This document shows, one piece after another, positions 7,004 through 13,912 of a stretch of 23,194 bases of DNA. Under the pieces are notes generated by a model that was not told the origin of the DNA, did not search any database, and saw nothing but the letters and a program-made list of their open reading frames with translations. A program made the translations under genes and the position numbers. Origin of the DNA: DAMCAP01 sp032059445 (GTDB lineage Bacteria; Bacillota; Clostridia; Oscillospirales; Ruminococcaceae); NCBI GenBank assembly GCA_032059445.1, contig DAMCAP010000032.1, positions 1-23,194 of the forward strand, in the 5' to 3' direction. Every line of letters begins with the position of its first letter. Positions within the stretch are counted from its first letter, which is position 1.

Positions 7004-7046
7004 TCACTACTACTCATGACCACCTTAGACCACTATTTGACTACTA
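7004..7046 (+). repeat. Right cluster of TGACYACYA repeats
   Basis: Four related 9-mers start at 7004 (TCACTACTA), 7017 (TGACCACCT), 7027 (AGACCACTA) and 7038 (TGACTACTA), spaced 13, 10 and 11 bp. They match the words at 291-332 near the other end of the island. Candidate integrase arm sites, lying about 140 bp inside the right tRNA fragment. Confidence 0.55.
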
Positions 7047-7067
7047 TATATCCCCAAACCAGAAAAC

Positions 7068-7104
7068 AGCCCTCAACCCCTCATGGCAAAAGGGATTGAA
7101 GGCT
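7068..7104 (-). terminator. Hairpin near the right end of the island
   Basis: AGCCCTCAA (7068-7076) pairs with TTGAAGGCT (7096-7104), and CCC pairs with GGG inside. On the minus strand GTTTTCTGG follows. It probably blocks transcription entering the island from the right. Confidence 0.45.
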
Positions 7105-7183
7105 ATTATACGATGTGTTACAATTACTGTAAAACCAAGAAGTGGCTTAAACACAGGCTTTTTCACTTTTCGCCATAGGCCTG

Positions 7184-7225
7184 CGATTCTGAAGGTCGTG
7201 GGTTTAAATCGCATCAGCCGTACCA
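7184..7225 (+). pseudogene. Displaced, decayed 3' half of tRNA-Arg (right att remnant)
   Basis: From CGATTCTGA onward this follows the 3' half of tRNA-Arg: the anticodon-stem 3' strand TCTGA, a variable region AGGTC, T arm GTGGG-TTTAAAT-CGCAT, acceptor CAGCCGT, and ACCA. Against the intact tRNA-Arg(CCG) (392-433) it differs at several places, and the T stem has a mismatch, so it has decayed. Its acceptor pairs better with the truncated gene at 167 (GCGCCTG) than with the gene at 357 (GTGCCTG). It marks the chromosomal edge of the island. Confidence 0.75.
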
Positions 7226-7257
7226 TCTAAGGGACAGCTATTTAAGGAGGGCATAGC

Positions 7258-7797
7258 ATGAAGCTTCTAAACGATTCTATTGTTATCCGAGATTTCACAC
7301 GAAAGGATGCCGAAGCCCTGCATCAAATAATCCACCAGCAAGAGGTTCTTCGCTTTATGAGAGATTGGGCAGAAAACAACCCCACGCCTGAGAGTCTTTA
7401 TTCATTCATCGATCGGATGCAGCAGAAGAAAGACTCCACCGACGTCTACGAAAACAAGCGCTATGCCGTGGCCCTATCCGAAACAGACCAGCTCATCGGC
7501 ATGGTGGGTATGGGATTAGAAGATACCCTGGGGGAAGTTGAGGTGGCCTATTTCATGGACCAAGCGTACCAGCGCAAAGGCTACACCCACAAGGCAGTAG
7601 AAGCACTGGTTGAGTGGTGCTTTGCTGTGTCGGATATCCCCTACTTGATTTTGACCATCGACTGCGCCAATACCGCCTCCTGCAAGCTGGCAGAAAAATG
7701 CGGCTTCTCCCTTTTTGAAAAGCGCACCCCCATCGACCACAAGCAGCCTAATATGATCAGCGACAGCTACTACTATTACCGCCGTTATCGAGGGTAA
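7258..7797 (+). CDS. GNAT-family N-acetyltransferase (RimJ/RimL-like)
   Basis: A 179-residue protein. ATG at 7258 follows AAGGAGGG by 7 nt. The fold order is that of GNAT enzymes: an N-terminal beta strand (IVIRDFTRKDAEALHQI), a central acyl-CoA part (EVEVAYFMDQAYQRKGYTHKAVEALVEW, where QRKGYT is the Q/RxxGxA pyrophosphate loop of motif A), and a C-terminal LTIDCANTASCKLAEKCGFSLFEKR, the ARNxxS...GF block. This class acetylates amines on proteins, antibiotics or small molecules, and the substrate cannot be read from the sequence. It is the first chromosomal gene after the tRNA fragment and is monocistronic. Confidence 0.88.
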   Translation: MKLLNDSIVIRDFTRKDAEALHQIIHQQEVLRFMRDWAENNPTPESLYSFIDRMQQKKDSTDVYENKRYAVALSETDQLIGMVGMGLEDTLGEVEVAYFMDQAYQRKGYTHKAVEALVEWCFAVSDIPYLILTIDCANTASCKLAEKCGFSLFEKRTPIDHKQPNMISDSYYYYRRYRG

Positions 7798-7821
7798 AGA
7801 CTGTGATCTTTTGTGGCAAAG

Positions 7822-7854
7822 GATTGTCTATAGTCCCATCCCCGCTGGACAATC
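7822..7854. terminator. Weak hairpin between convergent genes
   Basis: GATTGTC (7822-7828) pairs with GACAATC (7848-7854), with TCC/GGA inside. It lies between the convergent acetyltransferase and small membrane protein genes but lacks a T tract, so terminator function is doubtful. Confidence 0.3.
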
Positions 7855-7890
7855 ATAGTAGTTGCTTTATACAGCCGAAAACTAAGGCCC

Positions 7891-8124
7891 TTATTCACAG
7901 AGCATCCCCTCTTCTCGGGCTAATTTGATCAGCTTCAGCGCTAAGGGTAAGTAAGTAGCCACGAAAAGCCCCATTGCTCCAAAAACCACAGGCTTTTTGA
8001 TCTGCTTAGGCAGCGCAGCACCCATCATAATCCCTGCGCAGTAGAGGCAGAGCTTGAGCATCACTAGCTCCCGCACTCGGCACTGATCAATAAAGCACTC
8101 CGCAAGCCTTGTCCATTTTAACAT
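7891..8124 (-). CDS. Small membrane protein, 'phosphate ABC permease'-like family
   Basis: A 77-residue protein with two hydrophobic stretches (about 22-40 and 47-65) separated by a basic turn containing LPKQIKK. It is a paralogue of the product of 17878-18141. Shared features are a C/A..(Y/F)I.Q start, LK.CL, a G.(M/L).G motif, PK..K, and a second hydrophobic helix. Such proteins are sometimes labelled 'permease of phosphate ABC transporter' in Clostridia, a name I believe has no functional basis. It has its own promoter at 8174-8202. Function unknown. Confidence 0.7.
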   Translation of the reverse strand: MLKWTRLAECFIDQCRVRELVMLKLCLYCAGIMMGAALPKQIKKPVVFGAMGLFVATYLPLALKLIKLAREEGMLCE

Positions 8125-8173
8125 AAAAACACCCTTCCTTTTTTACTTTTTAACTCGTCTATACCTTATATAT

Positions 8174-8202
8174 AATATATATCATTGTACACCGTTTCTC
8201 AA
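8174..8202 (-). promoter_or_regulatory. Promoter of the small membrane protein at 7891
   Basis: On the minus strand TTGAGA (8202-8197), a 17-nt spacer and TATATT (8179-8174). It lies about 50 nt upstream of the start at 8124. Confidence 0.55.
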
Positions 8203-8220
8203 CTAGATTTTTCACAAAGC

Positions 8221-8248
8221 AAAAGAGCAGCAAGCGCTGCTCTTTTTT
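8221..8248. terminator. Terminator of the DUF4367 gene
   Basis: A perfect 11-bp stem (8221-8231 with 8236-8246) around AAGC, with A and T runs on either side, so it works on both strands. It lies 12 nt beyond the minus-strand gene ending at 8260. Confidence 0.85.
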
Positions 8249-8259
8249 GCAGGGTTTGG

Positions 8260-8901
8260 TTATTTGATATTCTCTACAATACTTACTACCATCTCCTTAT
8301 GTACCGGCTTTGAGAAGTATAGGCTGTAGGTAAAGGCGCCGTCATTCCAGGTGGCTACACTTATCCGATCGTTGTCACCTCTCATGCGCACCTGCATTCC
8401 GGCTACTTCTTGGGTCACATCGGTGGTATACTTATGGTTATCTCCGCTGATATCTTCGGTACCCTGAGCCATACGATACATGATCGTAGCGCCCTTTTTG
8501 CTAAAGCGTATCTGAGCTACCACTTTATTAATAGTCGCCACTCCGTCTGCTTTATATCCCTTTGGCAGGAGGGTGGGAGCTTTTAGCTCAAAGGGCAGCA
8601 CCTGACGAAGCTCGTCAATATTTTTTTGTTGCTCTATGGGATTGTTTACAANNNNNNNNNNTACAACCACAGCCTTGGTCTGCGGCTCAATAAACTGCAT
8701 CACGGGGTAGGCTGCCATTACGCATACCAGGCAGCAAGCCGCTGCGACTAAGGCTTGTTTTTTGCTTAGCCTGATTCCTCTTAATCTCAGCGCCCCCAGC
8801 TTTGATTTAAGGTTTCCCCAAGCTCTTGTGACAGCCCATTGTTTTTTTGGAGCATCGGCGTCACTTCGTTTTTTCACTGAAATGCTTCTAATCATCTTCA
8901 A
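8260..8901 (-). CDS. Membrane-anchored DUF4367-type protein (contains assembly gap)
   Basis: About 213 residues from a TTG at 8901. AAGGAGGG ends about 7 nt before it, and an ATG at 8895 is the alternative. The N-terminus is cytoplasmic and strongly basic (about 1-42, KKRSDADAPKKQW, LRLRGIRLSKK). There is one membrane helix (about 43-62, ALVAAACCLVCVMAAYPV). The extracellular part has the DUF4367 pattern: LPFELKAPTLLPKGYKADGV, a strand with IRFSKKGATIMYRM, then SVATWNDGAFTYSLYFSKPVHKEMVVSIVENI at the C-terminus. The same domain often forms the outer part of anti-sigma or spore/germination-related proteins, but no sigma factor gene is adjacent. Ten N at 8651-8660 fall just after the membrane helix, so the true length of the linker there is unknown. 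Confidence 0.7.
   Translation of the reverse strand: MKMIRSISVKKRSDADAPKKQWAVTRAWGNLKSKLGALRLRGIRLSKKQALVAAACCLVCVMAAYPVMQFIEPQTKAVVVXXXXVNNPIEQQKNIDELRQVLPFELKAPTLLPKGYKADGVATINKVVAQIRFSKKGATIMYRMAQGTEDISGDNHKYTTDVTQEVAGMQVRMRGDNDRISVATWNDGAFTYSLYFSKPVHKEMVVSIVENIK
8651..8660. other. Assembly gap (10 N)
   Basis: Ten undetermined bases within the DUF4367 gene. The frame appears intact across them, but a fixed-size placeholder could hide any length. Confidence 0.99.
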
Positions 8902-9113
8902 AGCCAAACCCTCCTTCAATTCTGCTCTTATGCACTGTATCCACTTTGAAGCCCCTTAGCCGCATACCCTCCGTGTACCATTTGCCAGGCAGATATACAG
9001 CCTACGGGCGGTCGCAGCAGATCTATTTGTCTTCCTTCTATATGTATACAAACTTTTACCTGGTTATGTATAGGACTCCCTAAAAATTTACTTAAAAAGA
9101 ATAGAAACCGCCT

Positions 9114-9155
9114 AGCCTGACGAAAGGTACAAGCATTCCCGAGCTTTCGCAGGCT
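9114..9155. promoter_or_regulatory. Long hairpin in the 8920-9276 intergenic region
   Basis: AGCCT-GA-CGAAAG (9114-9126) pairs with CTTTCG-C-AGGCT (9144-9155) around a 17-nt loop, an 11-bp stem with a small bulge. There is no T tract. It may be a structured RNA element or a transcription stop for read-through. The rest of 8920-9113 shows no gene. Confidence 0.4.
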
Positions 9156-9263
9156 TGTTCACTCAATTTATGCAATCCCTCGACGCTACATCAAATTGTG
9201 ATAAGGTCAAACCCCTTCCTCGAGCTTCAAAATCAATGCAGCACAGCCTGAAGCAGTTTTGAA

Positions 9264-9441
9264 TATACTATAACAGTCTTGTACGTTACAAGTATCTACA
9301 AGACCCCATACCCATCGGCATACCGAGCCGGGGTACAGTACGCTCTGTAACAGAGCACCGCCCCCTTGAGGAGATCATCAGACTGAGTTTCCCCGGCAGG
9401 TCGATGGGATTTGGGCAAAGGTTCTTTAGGAAGGTGTAAGC
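9264..9441 (+). promoter_or_regulatory. Structured 5' leader of the holin/amidase cassette (possible cis-regulatory RNA)
   Basis: A -10-like TATACT at 9264-9269 (no clear -35) would start a leader of about 165 nt. It contains CTTGTA (9278-9283), which can pair with TACAAG at 9287-9292 or, as TCTTGTA, with TACAAGA at 9297-9303. Then comes a nested structure: P1 (CCCA 9305-9308 plus CCCATCG 9311-9317 with CGATGGG 9402-9408 plus TGGG 9412-9415), P2 (GCCGGGG 9327-9333 with CCCCGGC 9391-9397) and P3 (GCTCTG 9342-9347 with CAGAGC 9351-9356). The GGGG of P2 can alternatively pair with CCCC at 9361-9365. I do not recognise a known riboswitch class. The ribosome site AGGAAGG is at 9428-9434. Confidence 0.55.
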
Positions 9442-9777
9442 ATGATTAAATTTCAAGATATACTGGAGCGGCTAAAGCATCCGTCGGTGGTGCTGAGCAT
9501 TGCGTCTCAGGTAGTCACTATACTGCTGCTATTAAATATCAGCGTAGATCAGACTGCCGTTACCGGAATCGTCACCGCAGCTTGTTCCATTTTGGTGTTT
9601 ATGGGTATCATGTCAAACCCCACCACCAAAAACAAATGGTATGGTGATGACACCCTATATTGCGAAAACTGCCAAAAAAACACTCCCCACATCCCCGTGG
9701 CAGGCAATATGACCTGCGCCTACTGTGGTACAGTCTACACAGAGCCTACCACAGAAGAAGAAATCCCTAAACAATAA
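9442..9777 (+). CDS. phi LC3-type holin fused to a zinc ribbon
   Basis: A 111-residue protein. ATG at 9442 has AGGAAGG 7 nt upstream. Residues 1-68 follow the phage holin phi LC3 family: amphipathic KFQDILERLKHPSVV, a first membrane helix (about 16-33), a second (about 38-55), then the family signature MSNPTTKNKWYGDD. Residues 74-95 add a zinc ribbon, C74xxC77 and C92xxC95, which the classical phage holins lack. Holins make membrane lesions that let an endolysin reach the wall. The gene lies 25 bp before an amidase in the same direction, a two-gene lysis-type cassette, but no phage structural gene is present. Confidence 0.82.
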   Translation: MIKFQDILERLKHPSVVLSIASQVVTILLLLNISVDQTAVTGIVTAACSILVFMGIMSNPTTKNKWYGDDTLYCENCQKNTPHIPVAGNMTCAYCGTVYTEPTTEEEIPKQ

Positions 9778-9802
9778 ACCCTTGCAGAAAGAGTGATGCG
9801 CA

Positions 9803-10510
9803 TTGAGTAAAAAAGTGTTTCTGGGAATCGGTCATGGGGGCAAAGATCCCGGAGCGGTGGCCTACGGCCTGCAGGAAAAAGACATCAACCTGTCGATCGG
9901 TCTTGCCTGCGAGGCAGAGCTAAAGCGTCATGGAGTAACCGTGATGATCTCCCGCAGCACCGATGTATATGAAGCCCTGTTAGATAAAATCAACCGCTGC
10001 AACCTCTTTGCCCCCGATCTTGCCATGGATATCCACAACAATGCGGGAGGCGGAGATGGCGCCGAGATCTTTTACCAATCAACCAGCAGCACCGCCAAGC
10101 TGCTTTCCTTCAATATAGAAAGAGAAGTCATCGCAATCGGTCAAAATAGCAGGGGGATCAAGACACGCCTAAACAGCACCGGTCAAGACTATTTTGGCTT
10201 TGTCCGGCAGGTCAAGGCTCCCTCTATTTTGATTGAATGTGCTTTTTTAGATAGTATGGACCGTATCATCGTTGATGAGCTCCATGAGCAAAAGGCGATG
10301 GGAAAAGCGATTGCCAAAGGTGTGCTTTCCACTCTGGGCATCGCATGGAAGCCAGAAACCCCTGTGGAGCCCGCCCCCCCTGTTGAACCCGAAACTCCTC
10401 CCTCTGGCACCCTATACAGAGTGCAGGTGGGAGCCTTTGCCTCTCTTGAAAGCGCCAAGCGTCTGGCCGACGATCTTAAGAGCAAGGGCTACCCCGCATT
10501 TATTATATAG
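9803..10510 (+). CDS. N-acetylmuramoyl-L-alanine amidase (Amidase_3) with partial SPOR repeat
   Basis: A 235-residue protein with a TTG start at 9803; AAAGAG upstream is a weak ribosome site. There is no signal peptide, so export would depend on a holin or a non-classical route. Residues 3-178 are a zinc amidase: H in GIGHGGKDPGA, E in QEKDINL, H in MDIHNNAGG and the catalytic E in LIECAFLDS. A Pro/Glu linker (EPAPPVEPETPP) leads to YRVQVGAFASLESAKRLADD and a run to the C-terminus. That is only the first half of a SPOR domain (about 35 of 70 residues). It cleaves the amide between MurNAc and the stem peptide. The half SPOR may be natural in this family or a truncation. Confidence 0.88.
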   Translation: MSKKVFLGIGHGGKDPGAVAYGLQEKDINLSIGLACEAELKRHGVTVMISRSTDVYEALLDKINRCNLFAPDLAMDIHNNAGGGDGAEIFYQSTSSTAKLLSFNIEREVIAIGQNSRGIKTRLNSTGQDYFGFVRQVKAPSILIECAFLDSMDRIIVDELHEQKAMGKAIAKGVLSTLGIAWKPETPVEPAPPVEPETPPSGTLYRVQVGAFASLESAKRLADDLKSKGYPAFII

Positions 10511-10523
10511 CGGTATTACCGCC

Positions 10524-10555
10524 ACCCTGCCGAGACGCTTCGGCAGGGTTTTATT
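10524..10555 (+). terminator. Terminator after the amidase
   Basis: CCCTGCCGA (10525-10533) pairs perfectly with TCGGCAGGG (10540-10548), followed by TTTTATTTT. A small GCGGTA/ACCGC-type palindrome sits between it and the stop codon. The A+T-rich stretch 10556-10755 contains no gene; it holds a TGCAAA (10587) / TTTGCA (10604) inverted repeat of unknown role. Confidence 0.9.
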
Positions 10556-10755
10556 TTGCTATCAAGTTGATTTATATATCTGTCATTGCAAAATTTCCGA
10601 GAGTTTGCATAAATTTTACATTTTATAATATACTGATATATAGTCTGCCTTTATTTACAGCTCTAGTTGTTAAATTTACCAGAATTCAACCTACTAAAAA
10701 CCATATTTTCATACTACAAACAAGCGCAGATGTATATTTTTGTAGAATTGTGGAT

Positions 10756-10798
10756 TTGACGAAAGTAACAACCTAGTGTTATAATGAGGTTGTTACTT
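10756..10798 (+). promoter_or_regulatory. Promoter with perfect 12-bp dyad operator for the betaine transporter operon
   Basis: TTGACG (10756-10761), an 18-nt spacer and TATAAT (10780-10785) form a strong vegetative promoter. AAGTAACAACCT (10763-10774) and its exact reverse complement AGGTTGTTACTT (10787-10798) flank the -10, with a 12-nt spacer. A dimeric repressor there would block promoter melting. The same sequences could only partly form an RNA hairpin, because the left arm lies upstream of the predicted start (about 10792). GbsR/OpcR-type repressors control betaine importers in Bacillus, but no such gene is in this window. Confidence 0.75.
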
Positions 10799-10821
10799 AA
10801 CAAAAAAAGGAGGACAATCCA

Positions 10822-11808
10822 ATGAAAAAGTCTATCACCATACTGCTTGCTCTGGCACTTACGCTGTCTGTAGCTGCAGGCTGCGGGAAGAAAAACGAAA
10901 CGGTAGAAATCAAGGCTACCGACAATGGCTGGGATAGCCAGATGCTCCACAATGCCATCGCAAAGCTGGTCGTCGAAAATGCCTATGACGGCTACACCTT
11001 TTCTACCTCCACCGCCAGCTCCACAATGAACTGGCAGGCAATGATCGCAGGTGATATCGATATCGATATCGAAAGCTGGACTGACAACGTGGCAACTTAC
11101 CCCGATGACCTCGCCAACAAACGGGTTGTCGATCTAGGCGTACTGGTGCCTGACAGCAAGCAAGGATTATATGTACCCCGCTATGTGATTGAGGGCGACC
11201 CCGCAAGAGGTATTGAGCCTATGGCACCCGATCTTAAAACCGTGGCTGACCTCAAGAAATATCCCAATATCTTCCCCGATGATGAAGATAAATCCAAGGG
11301 CCGCATCTACGGAGCGATCCCCGGCTGGATGGCCGACGAGGTGCTGCACAATAAGTATATCTACTACAAGCTAGACGAAAACTTCAATTACGCCCGCCTG
11401 GGTAGTGAGGCAACCCTTTTTGCATCCCTTAACGCTGCCTACAACTTAGGTGAAGCCTGGGTAGGTTACTGCTATGAGCCGACTTGGATCTCGGGTAAGC
11501 TCTCCTTAGTACTACTAGAAGATGCTCCATATAACAAGGATGAGTTCTTACAGGGCAAGTGTGCCTTCCCAAGTCAGGAGCTTAAGATCGTAAGCAGCAG
11601 TAAGTTTGCCGAAAAAGCTCCCGATCTTGTTGAATTCTTTGGCAAATACAAAACCGGCAGCGAAGTAGTAGGCGCTGGGCTTGTCCACATTATGGAAACT
11701 GGAGCCTCCCATGAGGATGCCGCGAAATGGCTGCTCAAGCAGTACCCTGAGCTTCTTGATCAGTGGCTACCTAAGGAGCGTGCCGAAAGAGTTCGCAAGG
11801 TACTATAA
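10822..11808 (+). CDS. proX: Glycine betaine/proline-type ABC transporter substrate-binding lipoprotein
   Basis: A 328-residue protein. ATG at 10822 follows AAAGGAGG. A lipoprotein signal (KKSITILLALALTLSVAAGC) gives lipobox LSVAAGC and a lipidated cysteine near residue 21. The mature part is an OpuAC-type periplasmic-binding fold (EIKATDNGWDSQMLHNAIAKLVVE, GDIDIDIESWTDN, GAIPGWMADEV, NLGEAWVGYCYEPTW), with several Trp/Tyr residues of the sort that form the aromatic cage for quaternary ammonium ligands. It is first in a three-gene operon with permease and ATPase. It should capture betaine, proline betaine, carnitine or choline outside the membrane. The exact ligand cannot be fixed from sequence. 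Confidence 0.9.
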   Translation: MKKSITILLALALTLSVAAGCGKKNETVEIKATDNGWDSQMLHNAIAKLVVENAYDGYTFSTSTASSTMNWQAMIAGDIDIDIESWTDNVATYPDDLANKRVVDLGVLVPDSKQGLYVPRYVIEGDPARGIEPMAPDLKTVADLKKYPNIFPDDEDKSKGRIYGAIPGWMADEVLHNKYIYYKLDENFNYARLGSEATLFASLNAAYNLGEAWVGYCYEPTWISGKLSLVLLEDAPYNKDEFLQGKCAFPSQELKIVSSSKFAEKAPDLVEFFGKYKTGSEVVGAGLVHIMETGASHEDAAKWLLKQYPELLDQWLPKERAERVRKVL

Positions 11809-11832
11809 CCTTCTGCGAAAGGAGCGACTTTT

Positions 11833-12696
11833 TTGAAAGATTTCTTTTTTACCTTCCCAAAGGTATTTCAATTTGATCTCGGCTCAAGCATTGACGAAAG
11901 CGTCAGAGCATTTAGCCGTAACAACCGCGGCATACTTGGCGCCATCAAAGATGGGGCCATCGCCGCCATCGGCGGGATTAACACCCTGCTGCTTTATATC
12001 CCATGGTGGCTGTTGATTTTAATCGTAGCGGTACTGGGTTGGCGTGTAACCGGCAAAAAACGCACAGGGCTTATCTTTGGCGCAATGCTGTTTTTTGTAG
12101 GCAGCTGCGGCCTATGGAACCATATGCTCGAAACCCTCAGTATTGTAATTGCTTCGGTTATTCTTTCACTTATGATCGGATTCCCTCTGGGTATCCTAAT
12201 CGCTATGAACAAACGGGCGGAGAGCATTATCCGCCCGATCCTTGACTTAATGCAGACGATGCCCGCATTTGTATATCTTGTGCCGGCGATCATTCTCTTT
12301 AGCACAGGTAAAACCCCCGCCTTGATGGCGACCACGATTTATGCCATTGTACCGATGATCCGCATGACCAGCCACGGCATCACCCATGTAGATCAAGAAG
12401 TCGTAGAGGCGGCACGTGCCTTTGGCTCTACCACCTCACAGGCGTTGGTCAAGGTACAGATCCCTCAGGCACTCCCCACCATCATGACTGGCGTCAACCA
12501 GACTATTATGATGGCAATGTCGATGGTAGTTACCTGCGCCCTGATCGGCGCAAACGGACTGGGTATGGAAATCTTGCTGGCTACCAACCGCACCGAGGTG
12601 GGTAAGGCATTGCTGCCCGGTATCTCCATCGTCGTTGTGGCCATCATCCTTGATCGGCTCACACAGGGTCTCATCCGTCAAAAGGAGGTGGCCTAA
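11833..12696 (+). CDS. proW: Betaine/proline-type ABC transporter permease
   Basis: A 287-residue protein. TTG at 11833 has AAAGGAGCG upstream and lies 24 bp after the binding-protein stop. After an N-terminal segment (FTFPKVFQFDLGSSIDESV) there are six or so membrane helices. The BPD_transp_1 coupling loop is at about 187-215 (EAARAFGSTTSQALVKVQIPQALPTI cut by the usual EAA...G spacing). Its stop TAA shares one base with the ATG of the ATPase gene, so translation is coupled. It forms the membrane channel for the solute delivered by the lipoprotein. As in ProW/OpuAB, the permease is a separate chain rather than fused to the binding protein. Confidence 0.92.
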   Translation: MKDFFFTFPKVFQFDLGSSIDESVRAFSRNNRGILGAIKDGAIAAIGGINTLLLYIPWWLLILIVAVLGWRVTGKKRTGLIFGAMLFFVGSCGLWNHMLETLSIVIASVILSLMIGFPLGILIAMNKRAESIIRPILDLMQTMPAFVYLVPAIILFSTGKTPALMATTIYAIVPMIRMTSHGITHVDQEVVEAARAFGSTTSQALVKVQIPQALPTIMTGVNQTIMMAMSMVVTCALIGANGLGMEILLATNRTEVGKALLPGISIVVVAIILDRLTQGLIRQKEVA

Positions 12697-13883
12697 TGAT
12701 GCAGCCAGCTACACAGCCAATTATTAAGGTGGAGGGGCTCAGCAAGCTTTACGGCCTCAACCGAAACGATGCTACCAAGATGATGAAAAACGGCAGCAAC
12801 AAAGATGAGGTCTACCGCAAGACAGGTGTCACCGTAGCCTTGTGGGATACCAACCTGAGCATCAAGCGTGGAGAGATATTTGTAATCATTGGGCTTTCGG
12901 GCTCTGGTAAATCCACTCTTGCCCGTTGCTTTAACCTCCTCAATAAGCCTACCAGCGGCAATATCTACTTTGACGGCAAGGATATCGCTAAATTTGGCAA
13001 AGAAGAGTTGCTGGAGTACCGCCGTAATAAAATCTCGATGGTATTTCAAAACTTCGGGCTCATGTCTCACCGCAACGTCCTCGATAACGTTGCCTATGGC
13101 CTTGAGGTCAAACACATGGCAAAAGAAGAGCGAGAAGCCAAAGCCATGCAGATGATCTCGATGGTAGGCTTGGAGGGCGTAGAGCATAAGCCCATTACCA
13201 GCCTCTCAGGCGGTATGAAGCAGCGTGTAGGCATCGCTCGGGCACTGGCAAATAACCCCGATATCCTCTTGATGGACGAGCCATTTTCCGCCCTCGACCC
13301 GCTGGTGCGGCGAGATATGCAGTTCGAGCTGCTATCAATTCAGCGCAAGCTGCAAAAGACAGTTATCTTTATTACCCACGATATCAATGAGGCCTTTAAA
13401 CTTGGTGATACCGTAGCGATCATGCGCGACGGCAAAATCATCCAGATCGATACTCCCGAAAATATGTCGGCCAACCCAGCCGATGACTATGTCCGTAACT
13501 TCATCGGCAGTGCAGACAAAACCAAGGTGCTGAGCATCAAGCATGTGATGATGACCCCTACCTGCGTAGTGCGAGTCAGTGATGCACCTAGCCATGCAAT
13601 CCGAGAGATGAAAACCAACAGCGTTTCTACTGCTTATGTAGTCGACGATACCATGCGGTTTATCGGTGTGGTTCCCATCGATGGAGCAATCTCAGCCAAA
13701 AACAACAAGCAGCATCTTTCTGAGGTGATCATCAAGGAGGCTCAAACCGCCCACCTTGATACTCTAATCAGCGATGTACTCAGCCCTATGATTGCTGCCC
13801 CCTACCCCATTGCAGTGGTGGATGGCGACGGCAAGCTGGTGGGCATCCTCACCAAATCAGCAGTGCTTTCCTCCCTACAATAA
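12696..13883 (+). CDS. proV: Betaine/proline-type ABC transporter ATPase with CBS pair
   Basis: A 395-residue protein. AAGGAGG precedes ATGATG at 12696/12699. The N-terminal extension and ATPase carry Walker A GLSGSGKST, a Q loop in VFQNFG, signature LSGGMKQRVGIARAL, Walker B ILLMDEPFSALDP and switch H in FITHDINEA. Residues about 275-395 are two CBS motifs (VLSIKHVMMTPTCVVRV, TAYVVDDTMRFIGVVP, SDVLSPMIAAPYPIAVVDGD, LVGILTKSAV). In OpuA such domains sense ionic strength or cyclic dinucleotides and gate transport, so this importer is probably osmotically regulated after translation too. The family is QAT (quaternary amine transporter). Confidence 0.93.
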   Translation: MMQPATQPIIKVEGLSKLYGLNRNDATKMMKNGSNKDEVYRKTGVTVALWDTNLSIKRGEIFVIIGLSGSGKSTLARCFNLLNKPTSGNIYFDGKDIAKFGKEELLEYRRNKISMVFQNFGLMSHRNVLDNVAYGLEVKHMAKEEREAKAMQMISMVGLEGVEHKPITSLSGGMKQRVGIARALANNPDILLMDEPFSALDPLVRRDMQFELLSIQRKLQKTVIFITHDINEAFKLGDTVAIMRDGKIIQIDTPENMSANPADDYVRNFIGSADKTKVLSIKHVMMTPTCVVRVSDAPSHAIREMKTNSVSTAYVVDDTMRFIGVVPIDGAISAKNNKQHLSEVIIKEAQTAHLDTLISDVLSPMIAAPYPIAVVDGDGKLVGILTKSAVLSSLQ

Positions 13884-13912
13884 TCTAATACCGTATTCCT
13901 ATAAAAAGCATA

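Larger units (their letters stand above)
167..7225. mobile_element. Decayed integrative island at a tRNA-Arg locus
   Basis: Four observations support an integrated element. tRNA-Arg fragments lie at both ends (167-213 and 7184-7225). Phased TGACYACYA repeats occur near both ends (291-332 and 7004-7046). A tyrosine recombinase C-terminal stump lies at 1265-1363. The interior is visibly richer in A+T than the flanking chromosome. The cargo is a DUF1232 protein, a 35-aa peptide, a surface protein and a two-component system. No intact integrase, relaxase, replication or phage structural gene is present, so the element looks immobile. The left boundary is uncertain. It may be the broken tRNA at 167, or the intact tRNA-Arg(CCG) at 357-433 acting as attL, in which case 167-356 would belong to an older event. 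Confidence 0.6.

Noticed and set aside
8762..8959. Plus-strand ORF opposite the DUF4367 gene
   Set aside because: Shadow frame with no ribosome site or recognisable domain; the minus-strand protein is coherent.
9305..9415. Possible c-di-AMP (ydaO) riboswitch or T-box leader
   Set aside because: The GAGCCGGGG stretch resembles ydaO at first sight, but the following conserved blocks of ydaO, and the T-box GGTGG-ACCGCG element, are missing.
12693..13187. 164-aa minus-strand ORF inside the ABC ATPase gene
   Set aside because: Antisense shadow of a gene with all ABC motifs intact.
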